From contig KL568535.1 in assembly GCA_000715605.1 (NCBI GenBank), positions 64,035 through 70,112 on the forward strand: a stretch of DNA of 6,078 nt. The letters run 5' to 3'. The first letter of the stretch is position 1. Each line of letters opens with the position of its first letter. This document shows positions 1 to 5,180 of this stretch, in pieces. Below the pieces are notes generated by a model. It did no database searches, was not told the DNA's origin, and worked only from the letters and a program-made list of their open reading frames with translations. Position numbers and translations under genes: made by a program. The stretch comes from Streptomyces speibonae. GTDB taxonomy: Bacteria; Actinomycetota; Actinomycetes; Streptomycetales; Streptomycetaceae.

Positions 1-607
1 CCGCCACAGTGACCGCGGCGAGCACTGCCAAAGTGACGGCAATCGGTGCCGACCGCTTGTGCAGACGGACCGAGAAGAGAGCGACGATCAGCAAGTAGAA
101 GGCCATCTCGTACGAGAGTGTCCACAGGACAAGCAGAAGATTGGGGGTTCCCAGCAGCTCCTGCAGCAGGGTGATGTGGGCGACGACAGTCGAAGCGACG
201 TTTTGTTCGCCGAAGTCGCGCACTTCGGCGAATCCGAGCAGGTTTGCGACCAAGACCGCCGTGACCACGGCCGCCCATAAGGGGTATATGCGAAAAAATC
301 GTCCGATCCAGAACGTTCGGACGCATCCCCGACGCTCAAGTGAGGCGGGGATTATGTAACCACTCACGAGGAAGAAGACCATGATGCCGTACCTGCTGGT
401 GTTGAACTCCGGCATCAGCGCCCGCCGGAACTCCGCCATGAAGGCGTACGACGAATGGTCGAACACCACAACGAGCGCGGCGATACCCCGCAAGGCGTCC
501 AGCCAGCCCATCCGCGATGAGCGAGTCAGTGACCTCTTCTGAGGTTCTCCTGTCGGGTCGGATGGCGATTGCCGCGTCGCAGGCTCAGCGCAGTGGGGGG
601 ACTCCAT
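1..607 (-). CDS. Acyltransferase 3 family (OafA/YrhL-like) membrane protein, N-terminal part
   Basis: Integral-membrane acyltransferase family that moves acyl groups onto cell-surface or secreted carbohydrates; the substrate cannot be told here. The minus-strand frame is open from 607 to the window edge, so the C-terminus is missing. After a polar N-terminus of about 32 residues come the family hallmarks in order: GWLDALRGIAALVVVFDH (first helix with the conserved His), GIMVFFLVSGYII, RFFRIYPLWAA, and LWTLSYEMAFYLLI. Hydrophobic helices alternate with Arg-rich loops as expected. The start is uncertain: ATG 607 is preferred because it leaves a normal cytoplasmic tail; GTG 619 and ATG 658 are in frame, and ATG 511 would put the first helix at residue 2. 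None has a good ribosome-binding site. Upstream, the same frame continues into a broken DUF397 copy. The gene carries a TTA codon and more A/T-ending codons than its neighbours, suggesting acquired DNA. The family call is firm, the function not. Confidence 0.88.
   Translation of the reverse strand, partial: MESPHCAEPATRQSPSDPTGEPQKRSLTRSSRMGWLDALRGIAALVVVFDHSSYAFMAEFRRALMPEFNTSRYGIMVFFLVSGYIIPASLERRGCVRTFWIGRFFRIYPLWAAVVTAVLVANLLGFAEVRDFGEQNVASTVVAHITLLQELLGTPNLLLVLWTLSYEMAFYLLIVALFSVRLHKRSAPIAVTLAVLAAVTVA
278..280 (-). other. Rare TTA leucine codon in the acyltransferase gene
   Basis: In the acyltransferase frame the codons for I-Y-P-L-W read ATA TAC CCC TTA TGG. In Streptomyces, TTA is very rare and is read only by the tRNA encoded by bldA, which accumulates late in growth. 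If the host is a Streptomyces, translation of this enzyme would be expected to depend on bldA and be tied to development. The codon is seen directly; its regulatory effect is inferred. Confidence 0.75.
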
Positions 608-823
608 GCCTATTCTCACGTCCGGCAGCTCGTGGATGTTCAGCCGTATGCTGATCATGAAATCGGCCCACGCGGCGGGAGTGGAGGCTAGTCGGGGGCC
701 GTTGAGGTTCTTGGAGTCGCGGACGCGGACGGCGGCGAGGGCGGTGTCGATCTCGACGCAGGAGTCGCCCTCGCTGCCGCAGTAGCTGAGGCGGTCTCAC
801 ACGTCGAGTGAGAGTCGCCGCAT
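608..823 (-). pseudogene. Second DUF397 gene, broken by an early TGA
   Basis: ATG 823 overlaps the stop codon of the preceding DUF397 gene (TGATG). It is followed by only eight codons and then TGA at 797-799. Past the stop, the same frame reads a near-complete DUF397 domain: LSYCGSEGDSCVEI, VRVRDSKNLNGPRLA, then TPAAWADFM. Aligned with the intact neighbour (AWFKSSY...DSCVEV...VRDSKN.DGPRLAF.PATWAGFL), the TGA falls exactly on the conserved Trp, so a single G-to-A change of TGG would explain it. No ATG, GTG or TTG lies between the TGA and codon 658, so the domain cannot be made by simple restart. DUF397 similarity ends near 650, and the frame then runs without a stop into the acyltransferase. 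It is probably a tandem duplicate of the upstream gene. Sequencing error at one base is the main alternative. Confidence 0.75.
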
Positions 824-1095
824 CAGCACTCGGCCGCGTACGGCAGGAAACCGGCCCACGTGGCGGGGGCGAAGGCGAGGCGGGGGCCGTCGACGTTCTT
901 GGAGTCGCGGACGTGGACGGTGCCGGGCCGGGTGGCGACCTCGACACAGGAGTCGGTCTCGGCTCCGCTGCTGTAGCTGCTCTTGAACCAGGCGCCCGCT
1001 ACCTCGACGCAGGAGTCACCTTCGTTGCCGTCGCTGTAGCTGCTCTTGAACCACGCGAGGCCTGAGGTGTGGTGGTTGGAGACCTTGCGGATCAT
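823..1095 (-). CDS. DUF397 protein with duplicated N-terminal motif
   Basis: Small (90 aa) actinobacterial DUF397 protein. Such proteins are usually encoded next to an XRE regulator and act with it; the pair Scr1/Scr2 is known to stimulate antibiotic production in Streptomyces, and similar pairs have been discussed as toxin-antitoxin-like. Typical motifs are present: W-F-K-S-S-Y-S, D-S-C-V-E-V, V-R-D-S-K-N, G-P-R-L-A-F and the closing W-A-G-F-L. Ordinary members have about 60-70 residues and one W-K-S-S-Y...C-V-E-V unit; this one has two in a row (residues 14-34 and 35-55), which explains its extra length. ATG 1095 overlaps the XRE stop by four bases (ATGA) and is preceded by a G-run at 1100-1104, so it is translationally coupled to the regulator. 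Its own stop overlaps the next start in TGATG. The family call is secure; the molecular role is inferred from relatives. Confidence 0.9.
   Translation of the reverse strand: MIRKVSNHHTSGLAWFKSSYSDGNEGDSCVEVAGAWFKSSYSSGAETDSCVEVATRPGTVHVRDSKNVDGPRLAFAPATWAGFLPYAAEC
931..1056 (-). repeat. Tandem 63-bp duplication inside the DUF397 gene
   Basis: Two adjacent 63-bp units (994-1056 and 931-993) encode A-W-F-K-S-S-Y-S-x-G-x-E-x-D-S-C-V-E-V-A-x. The most similar stretch is ctgtagctgctcttgaacca on the plus strand, at 971-990 and again at 1034-1053. The rest of each unit has diverged, mostly at third positions but also in several residues, so the duplication is not very recent, or the unit was copied from another DUF397 gene. 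Confidence 0.9.
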
Positions 1096-1967
1096 GTTTC
1101 CCCCAGCAGTTCCTCGATGAAGGCCAGCGACTCCCGAGGTGGGAGAGCCTGCGCGCGGATGCTGCCATAGCGTAGTTCGGAGATGCGGAGCTGCCGAACG
1201 TCCGAGACCGGGCGGCCGTTGAACGCCCCCTCGCAGCGTGCCACCGCGGAACCGTCCTCGAACTTCAGCAACTCGATCTTCCCATCAAGCCCCGGGTGAG
1301 ATTCGCAGTGCGTCGGCATCACTTGAAGCGTCACACAGCGCAGCCTGCCCACTTCAAGCAGACGCTCCAGTTGTGCGCGCCACACCATTGTGCCTCCGAG
1401 CGGACGCCGTAGTGGGGCCTCTTCCAGGACGAAACTGAGCGTAGGTGCCGGGTCCTTCTGGAAGATGCTTTGGCGATCCATGCGAGCAGCCACCATCCGC
1501 TCGATCTCGTCCTGGCTGTAGGCGGGTTGCCGTGACTCGAACGCAGCCCGTGCGTGATCGGCCGTCTGGAGGAGCCCGCTGATGCTGTGGCAGACGTAGA
1601 GGCCGATCTCGACAGCTCGCCCTTCCAACTGTGCGAGATCCCGAACCTTCTTCGGATACCGGACCTTCTTGACGTCCTCCTTCATCGCCGCGATGAGTCC
1701 GCCGGCGTCCAACACCTCGTCCGCCGTGTCCAAGTACTCGGGCCTCGGGATCCGCTTCCCCGTCTCGATCTTGTACACGAGATCCGCTCCGTACCCGGCC
1801 GCCGTCGCGAAGTCGTTGACCCGCATCCCCGCCGCTTCCCTGCGGAGCCTCAACTGCCGTCCCACCGTGGCGACTACGGCGAGTGCCCAGTCGTCGTCCG
1901 GGTCGACTTCCCACCCCGGCTCGTCCGTCTCGGTACCGACCCGCACCGCCTCACCGTTCACCGACAT
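1092..1967 (-). CDS. XRE-family HTH regulator with DUF5753-type C-terminal domain
   Basis: DNA-binding regulator of the WhiJ/Scr1 type common in Streptomyces, 291 aa, the usual length. Residues about 32-92 form the helix-turn-helix (VGRQLRLRREAAGM, then DFATAAGYGADLVYKIETGK, the recognition part ending in the typical E-x-G-K-R). Residues about 108-288 match the DUF5753 domain, with L-E-x-x-A near the start, the S-G-L-L-Q-T-x-x-Y/H-A-R-A motif at 130-140, E-R-M-V-A-A-R-M-D-R-Q at 156-166, and the late L-E-V-G-R-L...L-Q-V-M-P segment. Start ATG 1967 is supported by GGAGGAG five bases upstream. The gene leads a minus-strand unit with the DUF397 genes and probably regulates its own promoter in the 1980-2121 gap. 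The DUF397 partner may modulate its binding; that is inference from related pairs. No damage is seen. Confidence 0.93.
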   Translation of the reverse strand: MSVNGEAVRVGTETDEPGWEVDPDDDWALAVVATVGRQLRLRREAAGMRVNDFATAAGYGADLVYKIETGKRIPRPEYLDTADEVLDAGGLIAAMKEDVKKVRYPKKVRDLAQLEGRAVEIGLYVCHSISGLLQTADHARAAFESRQPAYSQDEIERMVAARMDRQSIFQKDPAPTLSFVLEEAPLRRPLGGTMVWRAQLERLLEVGRLRCVTLQVMPTHCESHPGLDGKIELLKFEDGSAVARCEGAFNGRPVSDVRQLRISELRYGSIRAQALPPRESLAFIEELLGET

Positions 1968-1972
1968 GTGTG

Positions 1973-1979
1973 CTCCTCC
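1973..1979 (-). promoter_or_regulatory. Ribosome-binding site of the XRE gene
   Basis: On the minus strand GGAGGAG lies five bases before ATG 1967 (spacer CACAC). It is the strongest Shine-Dalgarno in the left half of the window and fixes this start. Confidence 0.85.
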
Positions 1980-2121
1980 GTGATGCCGTGACGTACTGCT
2001 CCGACCTGTTCGCAGGAGCTACTTCGACAGCTTGGACAGGGCTCGTTGAACCCTGGACCGTAGCTCTACGTAACAGCTCAACTACTCAAATCAGTATGTC
2101 CAGTCGGCCACGCTCAGTGAT
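1980..2121. promoter_or_regulatory. Divergent control region between the XRE and ATPase genes
   Basis: Both transcription units must start from this 142-bp gap, which is less GC-rich than the flanking genes. It contains three small inverted repeats: CAGGG-n9-CCCTG (2037-2055), CGTAG-ct-CTACG (2059-2070) and TACT-n6-AGTA (2083-2096). These are natural candidates for operator half-sites of the adjacent XRE protein. TTGGAC (2032) and TTGAAC (2046) resemble -35 boxes on the plus strand, but I cannot pair either with a convincing -10 at standard spacing. The promoter function is inferred from gene arrangement; individual boxes are not assigned. Confidence 0.5.
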
Positions 2122-2574
2122 GTGAATCAGCAAACTCAGGCCGCCGAAATCGTCCAGAACTTCAGCACGCTGCTGTCGTCCACCCCGCGAGGCGCTCGCC
2201 TGGCCCGCCTGCTCGCCGTGGACACGCTCCGGAGTTGGGGGCTTCCGCACGAGCGGGCGAGCCATGTCGTCGCGGAACTGGCGGCCAACGCGGCCACCCA
2301 CGGCCGTCTCCCCGGACGCAGCTTCCGGCTCACGCTCTACGTGATCGGGGGCACGCTCCGCATCGAAGTCACCGACACCCGCGGGGAGCGGATGCCCGAG
2401 CCGCACGTGCCGGACCCGGACGCGGAATCGGGGCGAGGACTGCAACTCGTGGAGGCGCTGGCCGACCGCTGGGGCGTGACCGAGGGATGGTTCCCGCGCA
2501 AGACGGTCTGGGCCGAACTGGCCTTCTCGTCACCGGAACCCGCGTCTTCGTGCTCCGGTGCCGCCGGCCGCTGA
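2122..2574 (+). CDS. ATP-binding protein, SpoIIAB/RsbW-like GHKL fold
   Basis: 150-aa stand-alone HATPase_c_2 domain, related to anti-sigma-factor kinases SpoIIAB and RsbW and very numerous in Streptomyces. The Bergerat ATP-site motifs are visible: N-box VVAELAANAATHG (E52, N56, H60), G1-like I-E-V-T-D-T-R-G (D85, G88), and G2 ESGRGLQLVEALADRWG (G104, G106). The C-terminus W-A-E-L-A-F is also typical. No sensor or receiver domain is attached. The GTG start at 2122 is the only in-frame start after the stop TAA 2071-2073, until well inside the domain; it has no clear Shine-Dalgarno and the overlapping ATG at 2120 gives only one codon before a stop. Its target is unknown. Divergent placement beside an XRE/DUF397 pair matches the whiJ/abaA-type set, where such ATPases are thought to work in the same regulatory circuit. 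Fold and family are sure, kinase activity is not. Confidence 0.9.
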   Translation: MNQQTQAAEIVQNFSTLLSSTPRGARLARLLAVDTLRSWGLPHERASHVVAELAANAATHGRLPGRSFRLTLYVIGGTLRIEVTDTRGERMPEPHVPDPDAESGRGLQLVEALADRWGVTEGWFPRKTVWAELAFSSPEPASSCSGAAGR

Positions 2575-2618
2575 AAGACAAAGAACTCCGGGAAAGCACC
2601 CCCACCAAACCCGACCCT

Positions 2619-2648
2619 CCCGCCCGTAGCCGTACTCACTCGGGCGGG
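2619..2648 (+). terminator. G+C hairpin downstream of the ATPase gene
   Basis: CCCGCCCG (2619-2626) and CGGGCGGG (2641-2648) form a perfect 8-bp stem with a 14-base loop, starting 45 bases after the ATPase stop codon. No T-run follows, which is common for Streptomyces terminators. It could also protect the mRNA 3' end. Confidence 0.55.
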
Positions 2649-2801
2649 TGAACATCGCCGGTCCGGCCGGATTTTCGGGTCGCCGAGGCCCGACGCTCAG
2701 CGCAAGGAACGCACCCCCACAACTGCTGACATGAGACGGCCCCCGCCGGGACTGCAATCCCAGTGCGAGGGCCTGACCACCGAGGAAGCAGGACCTTCCC
2801 G

Positions 2802-3044
2802 ATGGGTATCCAGAACCCTAGCGTGCGCTTGCACGCCAAAGCCCGCCTTACGGGCAACAGCCACCCGGACCGGTCCCACCGCACCGGCGGGCCGCAGCGC
2901 GACGACACGCGCGACGCGTCCACACCTCCACCGGGCACATCGTGGCCCCACCATCTCGTGGCGTCAGTCGCCGGCGAACAGCCTCGCACCTGCCATATCG
3001 GCGCGCCGCCTCACCGACCTGCTCCCGTTGGAGAGGCCACCTAG
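2802..3044 (+). CDS. Possible small hypothetical protein (weak)
   Basis: An 80-codon frame from ATG 2802 to TAG 3044. AGGA at 2790-2793 lies eight bases before the ATG, and the first 40 or so codons end in G or C about 90% of the time, which fits Streptomyces coding DNA; the bias falls off in the second half. The product (MGIQNPSVRLHAKARLTG at the N-terminus) is rich in His, Arg and Pro and matches no family I recognise. The two perfect stem-loops at 2821-2855 lie inside it, which argues for a structured non-coding element instead. The rival minus-strand frame (2697-2954, with a run ending HWDCSPGGGRL) is not better supported. Treat it as a candidate only. Confidence 0.18.
   Translation: MGIQNPSVRLHAKARLTGNSHPDRSHRTGGPQRDDTRDASTPPPGTSWPHHLVASVAGEQPRTCHIGAPPHRPAPVGEAT
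2821..2855. repeat. Two adjacent stem-loops
   Basis: GCGTGC-gctt-GCACGC (2821-2836) is a perfect 6-bp stem with a tetraloop. Four bases later GCCCG-cctta-CGGGC (2841-2855) is a perfect 5-bp stem with a five-base loop. Two perfect small hairpins side by side in a gap suggest structured RNA or a protein-binding or recombination site, but no known family is recognised. Confidence 0.6.
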
Positions 3045-3047
3045 CAT
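3042..3047 (+). promoter_or_regulatory. Possible -10 box for the Uma2 gene
   Basis: TAGCAT fits the TAnnnT pattern of the Streptomyces housekeeping -10 and lies 46 bases before ATG 3094, leaving room for a short leader with the AGGAG site. No good -35 box is found at 16-18 bases upstream, so this is tentative. Confidence 0.3.
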
Positions 3048-3079
3048 GAGCGTGATGATCCTTGCCCCTGGGCACAGAC

Positions 3080-3085
3080 GAGGAG
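3080..3085 (+). promoter_or_regulatory. Ribosome-binding site of the Uma2 gene
   Basis: GAGGAG ends eight bases before ATG 3094. It decides the start over the upstream in-frame ATG 3046 and ATG 3055, and gives a protein of normal family length. Confidence 0.75.
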
Positions 3086-3093
3086 CGAGCGCC

Positions 3094-3705
3094 ATGACCG
3101 TCGCACCGAAGGATCCGCGAGGGAGCGGCTCCCACGTCTATCGGGCCATGCGGAATGTCGTTGAGCTCCTGGACGACTCCGACGCAGTCCCAGGCAGGTT
3201 CGAGATCACCAAGAAGGGGATCGTCCACGACATGATGGCGCCGGTGGGTCCGCACGAGCTGACCACCCTGTATGTGCGTAAACGCCTTGAGAGGGCGATG
3301 CCGGAAGAGGTCGTTGCTCACACGGGTGAGCCGGACGTCGAGGACGAGTCCGCGGGCATCATGAGGCGTCCCGATGTCATGGTGATCGCTCTGGCGGACA
3401 TGGAGGTGCCGGGCAGTTTCGACCCCCGGACGCTTTTTGCCGCCGTCGAAGTCGTCTCCCGGTCCAATCCGGACAATGACTGGGTGGAGAAGGTCGCTGA
3501 CTATCCGCTGATGGGGGTGCCCGTCTACGCGATCTTCGATCCCCGTACCGGTGCCGGTGCTGTATTCACCGACATTCACCCCACCCCGGACGGGCCCCGG
3601 TACGCCGTTCGCAAGGATTTTGTTTACGGCGAGGATGTCACCATCGCCGAGTGGACGATCTCCACGGACGGTCTCCCGCGTTATCAGGGCGACGGTGCCT
3701 CGTAG
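3094..3705 (+). CDS. Uma2-family (DUF820) putative nuclease
   Basis: 203-aa Uma2-family protein with a PD-(D/E)XK-like nuclease fold; the family is abundant in Streptomyces and cyanobacteria, and its biological role is largely unknown. Diagnostic segments are F-E-I-x(4)-I-V-H-D near residues 37-46, P-H-E-L at 53-56, RRPDVMVI (D94), AAVEVVSRSNPDND (E119), and EKVADYPLMGVPVYAIFDP (K133). D94, E119 and K133 match the expected catalytic triad, so the protein looks intact. ATG 3094 is chosen for its GAGGAG site and because the frame upstream has no family similarity; ATG 3046 is the alternative. It ends nine bases before mshB, and its stop codon forms the first three bases of the likely mshB -10 box. 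Nothing links it functionally to mycothiol synthesis. Confidence 0.9.
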   Translation: MTVAPKDPRGSGSHVYRAMRNVVELLDDSDAVPGRFEITKKGIVHDMMAPVGPHELTTLYVRKRLERAMPEEVVAHTGEPDVEDESAGIMRRPDVMVIALADMEVPGSFDPRTLFAAVEVVSRSNPDNDWVEKVADYPLMGVPVYAIFDPRTGAGAVFTDIHPTPDGPRYAVRKDFVYGEDVTIAEWTISTDGLPRYQGDGAS

Positions 3706-3708
3706 GCT
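3681..3708 (+). promoter_or_regulatory. Probable leaderless promoter of mshB
   Basis: TTATCA (3681-3686, 4 of 6 matches to TTGACA) and TAGGCT (3703-3708, fits TAnnnT) are separated by 16 bases. Transcription would begin about seven bases after the -10, on or next to the A of ATG 3715. The mshB start has no clear Shine-Dalgarno, and a leaderless mRNA explains this. The boxes overlap the 3' end of the Uma2 gene. Confidence 0.55.
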
Positions 3709-3714
3709 GGGCCC

Positions 3715-4584
3715 ATGACGGAACTGCCCTCACGGCGTCTGATGCTGGTGCATGCGCATCCGGACGACGAGTCGATCAACAACGGCGCGACCATGGCGCG
3801 GTACGTCGCCGAGGGCGCCGGTGTGACGCTGGTCACCTGCACGCTCGGTGAGCGGGGGGAGGTGATCCCGCCCGAGTCGCAGCATCTGAGCGGGGCCGCA
3901 CTCGGGGGGCACCGGCTCGGGGAGCTCAGGGAGGCGATGCGCGCGCTCGGCGTGACCGACTTCCGGCTGCTCGGCGGGGCCGGGCGGTACTGCGACTCCG
4001 GGATGATGGGGCTGCCCGACAACGACGACCCCGGCTGCTTCTGGCAGGCGGACGTCGATCAGGCCGCCGGGCTGCTCGCCGAGGTGATCCTGGAGGTACG
4101 GCCGCAGGTTCTCGTCACGTACGACGACAACGGCGGGTACGGGCACCCCGACCACATCCAGACCCACCGCGTCGCCATGCGCGCCGTCGAGTTCGCCGCC
4201 GAAGCGGGCTGGGACGTGCCCAAGGTCTACTGGGACCGCGTGCCCCGGTCCGTCGCCGAGGAGGCCTTCGCCCGGCTGGACGGGGACCTCGCGAAGCTGC
4301 CCTTCGACAAGAGCGCCGCCGTGGACGACGTACCGGGCGTGGTCGATGACGAACACATCACCACCGCGATCGACGGCACCGCGTACGCCGTCGCCAAGGC
4401 CGACGCCATGCGGGCGCACGCCACGCAGATCACCGTCGCCGAGCCCTACTTCGTGCTGTCCAACGAGCTGGTCCAGCCGTTGTTCACCACCGAGTACTAC
4501 GAGTTGGTGCGCGGTGAACGTCCCGAAAGCCGGGAGAGCGACCTGTTCGCCGGAATCGGCAACGGTGCGGGGGAGGTTTCGTGA
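3715..4584 (+). CDS. mshB: MshB: GlcNAc-inositol deacetylase of mycothiol synthesis
   Basis: Zinc-dependent N-acetyl-1-D-myo-inosityl-2-amino-2-deoxy-alpha-D-glucopyranoside deacetylase, a cytoplasmic PIG-L/LmbE-family enzyme. It removes acetate from GlcNAc-Ins to give GlcN-Ins, the substrate to which MshC adds cysteine in making mycothiol, the main thiol of actinobacteria. At 289 aa it is about the length of the M. tuberculosis enzyme and aligns along most of it. The HAHPDDE motif at 13-19 gives zinc ligands H15 and D18 and the general base D17; GYGHPDH at 141-147 supplies Y142, H144 and third zinc ligand H147. Other shared segments are [10 protein letters not shown] (41-50), [14 protein letters not shown] (67-80), LGGAGR.CDSGM (86-97), [10 protein letters not shown] and the late AHATQ at 234-238. 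All key residues are present. ATG 3715 matches the family N-terminus. It overlaps the following membrane-protein gene by GTGA, so the two are co-translated. Confidence 0.96.
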   Translation: MTELPSRRLMLVHAHPDDESINNGATMARYVAEGAGVTLVTCTLGERGEVIPPESQHLSGAALGGHRLGELREAMRALGVTDFRLLGGAGRYCDSGMMGLPDNDDPGCFWQADVDQAAGLLAEVILEVRPQVLVTYDDNGGYGHPDHIQTHRVAMRAVEFAAEAGWDVPKVYWDRVPRSVAEEAFARLDGDLAKLPFDKSAAVDDVPGVVDDEHITTAIDGTAYAVAKADAMRAHATQITVAEPYFVLSNELVQPLFTTEYYELVRGERPESRESDLFAGIGNGAGEVS

Positions 4585-4994
4585 GCGGGGACCGCACGCC
4601 CATGATGGCGCAGCCGCTGCGCCCGCCCTCCGCCGCGCGGGCCGGCGCCTACCTGCTGTTCTTCGTGCTCGGTGGCGTCGTCGGCGTGGCCGGGGCGCTC
4701 ATCCAGCCCGCCTGGTTCCCGGGCGGCCTGCTGCTGGCCCTCGCGGGCGAGGCCGGACTCGTGTTGGGGGCCTCCCGGGTGATGCGCAGCCGGGCCGGCG
4801 GCGGGGCGGTCGCGGCGGGCTGGATGCTCGTCGTCATCCTGCTCACCACCAGCCGCCCCGAGGGCGACTTCCTGTTCGCCGCGGTGGCCGGCACCTATCT
4901 CTTCCTGCTCGGCGGCATCGGTGTCGCTGTGATCTGCGCCACCCTCGGTGGCGGGAGGCAACCGCGAGGCACCTCCGCCCGACTTGGCAAGTGA
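4581..4994 (+). CDS. DUF6113-type small integral membrane protein
   Basis: 137-aa protein with a short polar N-terminus and four hydrophobic segments, at about residues 22-42, 47-66, 75-91 and 97-122, separated by short loops; the second loop is Arg/Gly-rich (R66-R71). The tail ([15 protein letters not shown]) is basic, as expected for a cytoplasmic end. From memory, proteins of this size and pattern next to mshB in Streptomyces carry the DUF6113 label; the function is unknown. The GTG start at 4581 overlaps the mshB stop (GTGA) and has GGGAGG at 4571-4576. The internal ATGs 4602 and 4605 are possible but less well placed. Tight coupling suggests it is always made with MshB, but no role in thiol metabolism can be read from the sequence. 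Confidence 0.85.
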   Translation: MSGDRTPMMAQPLRPPSAARAGAYLLFFVLGGVVGVAGALIQPAWFPGGLLLALAGEAGLVLGASRVMRSRAGGGAVAAGWMLVVILLTTSRPEGDFLFAAVAGTYLFLLGGIGVAVICATLGGGRQPRGTSARLGK

Positions 4995-5112
4995 CGTACC
5001 ACTTCGCCGTGTCCCGGGCGTGCGGGTCCCGTGTGGGTTTCCCCGCCGGTACTGGGATACGGGCCGGATGCGGCCAGTAAGGTGGTGCGCGCCGCCGAGC
5101 CTCCCTCGAACC

Positions 5113-5142
5113 CTCGGCTTCGCCCGAGCAGGGGGGACCCCC
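5113..5142. repeat. Palindromic intergenic repeat, Streptomyces type
   Basis: CTCGG-cttcgc-CCGAG (5113-5128) is followed at once by GGGGGG-a-CCCCC (5131-5142). The combination of an imperfect CTCGGCTTCGC(C/T)CGAG hairpin beside a GGGGG/CCCCC palindrome is, from memory, a frequent intergenic element in Streptomyces chromosomes. Its function is unclear; it could act as a terminator or mRNA-stabilising structure. Here it lies between the mshB unit and the next gene. Confidence 0.6.
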
Positions 5143-5175
5143 ACCGTGAGGTCGTGACGGGCGGCGGAGCCAACC

Positions 5176-5180
5176 GGGAG
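5176..5180 (+). promoter_or_regulatory. Ribosome-binding site of the TTG-started gene
   Basis: GGGAG followed by AA, eight bases before TTG 5189. It is the reason for choosing this rare start codon, as no ATG or GTG in this frame lies near it. Confidence 0.65.

Larger units (their letters stand above)
2575..3093. other. 519-bp gap with hairpins and no convincing gene
   Basis: Between the ATPase and Uma2 genes several frames stay open on both strands, but none has clear family motifs and the Uma2 frame is merely open upstream of its real start. The gap contains a terminator-like hairpin (2619-2648), two adjacent stem-loops (2821-2855), other short inverted repeats such as GGGA-n6-TCCC near 2748-2761, and a possible -10 box (3042-3047). 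It separates regulatory accessory genes from the mshB region. I see no tRNA, CRISPR array or transposase end. Confidence 0.6.

Noticed and set aside
585..947. 120-codon minus-strand frame over the DUF397 genes.
   Set aside because: It is a shifted frame of the two DUF397 copies, rich in Arg/Pro/Ser, without DUF397 motifs.
823..1967. Calling the XRE/DUF397 pair a toxin-antitoxin system.
   Set aside because: Some relatives have been discussed that way, but the better-known role is gene regulation, and nothing in the sequence shows toxicity.
2731..3093. Extended N-terminus for the Uma2 protein from 2731.
   Set aside because: The frame is merely open; the extra 121 residues have no Uma2 similarity, and ATG 3094 has a good GAGGAG site and gives the usual length.
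2575..3093. tRNA, CRISPR array or insertion-sequence end in the gap.
   Set aside because: No cloverleaf, no regularly spaced repeats and no terminal inverted repeats with target duplication were found by eye.
2848..3579. 243-codon minus-strand frame across the Uma2 gene.
   Set aside because: It is antisense to a gene with clear Uma2 catalytic motifs and shows no family features of its own.
3730..4419. 229-codon minus-strand frame opposite mshB.
   Set aside because: It is a shadow of mshB, whose zinc-site motifs and family-length alignment are unambiguous.
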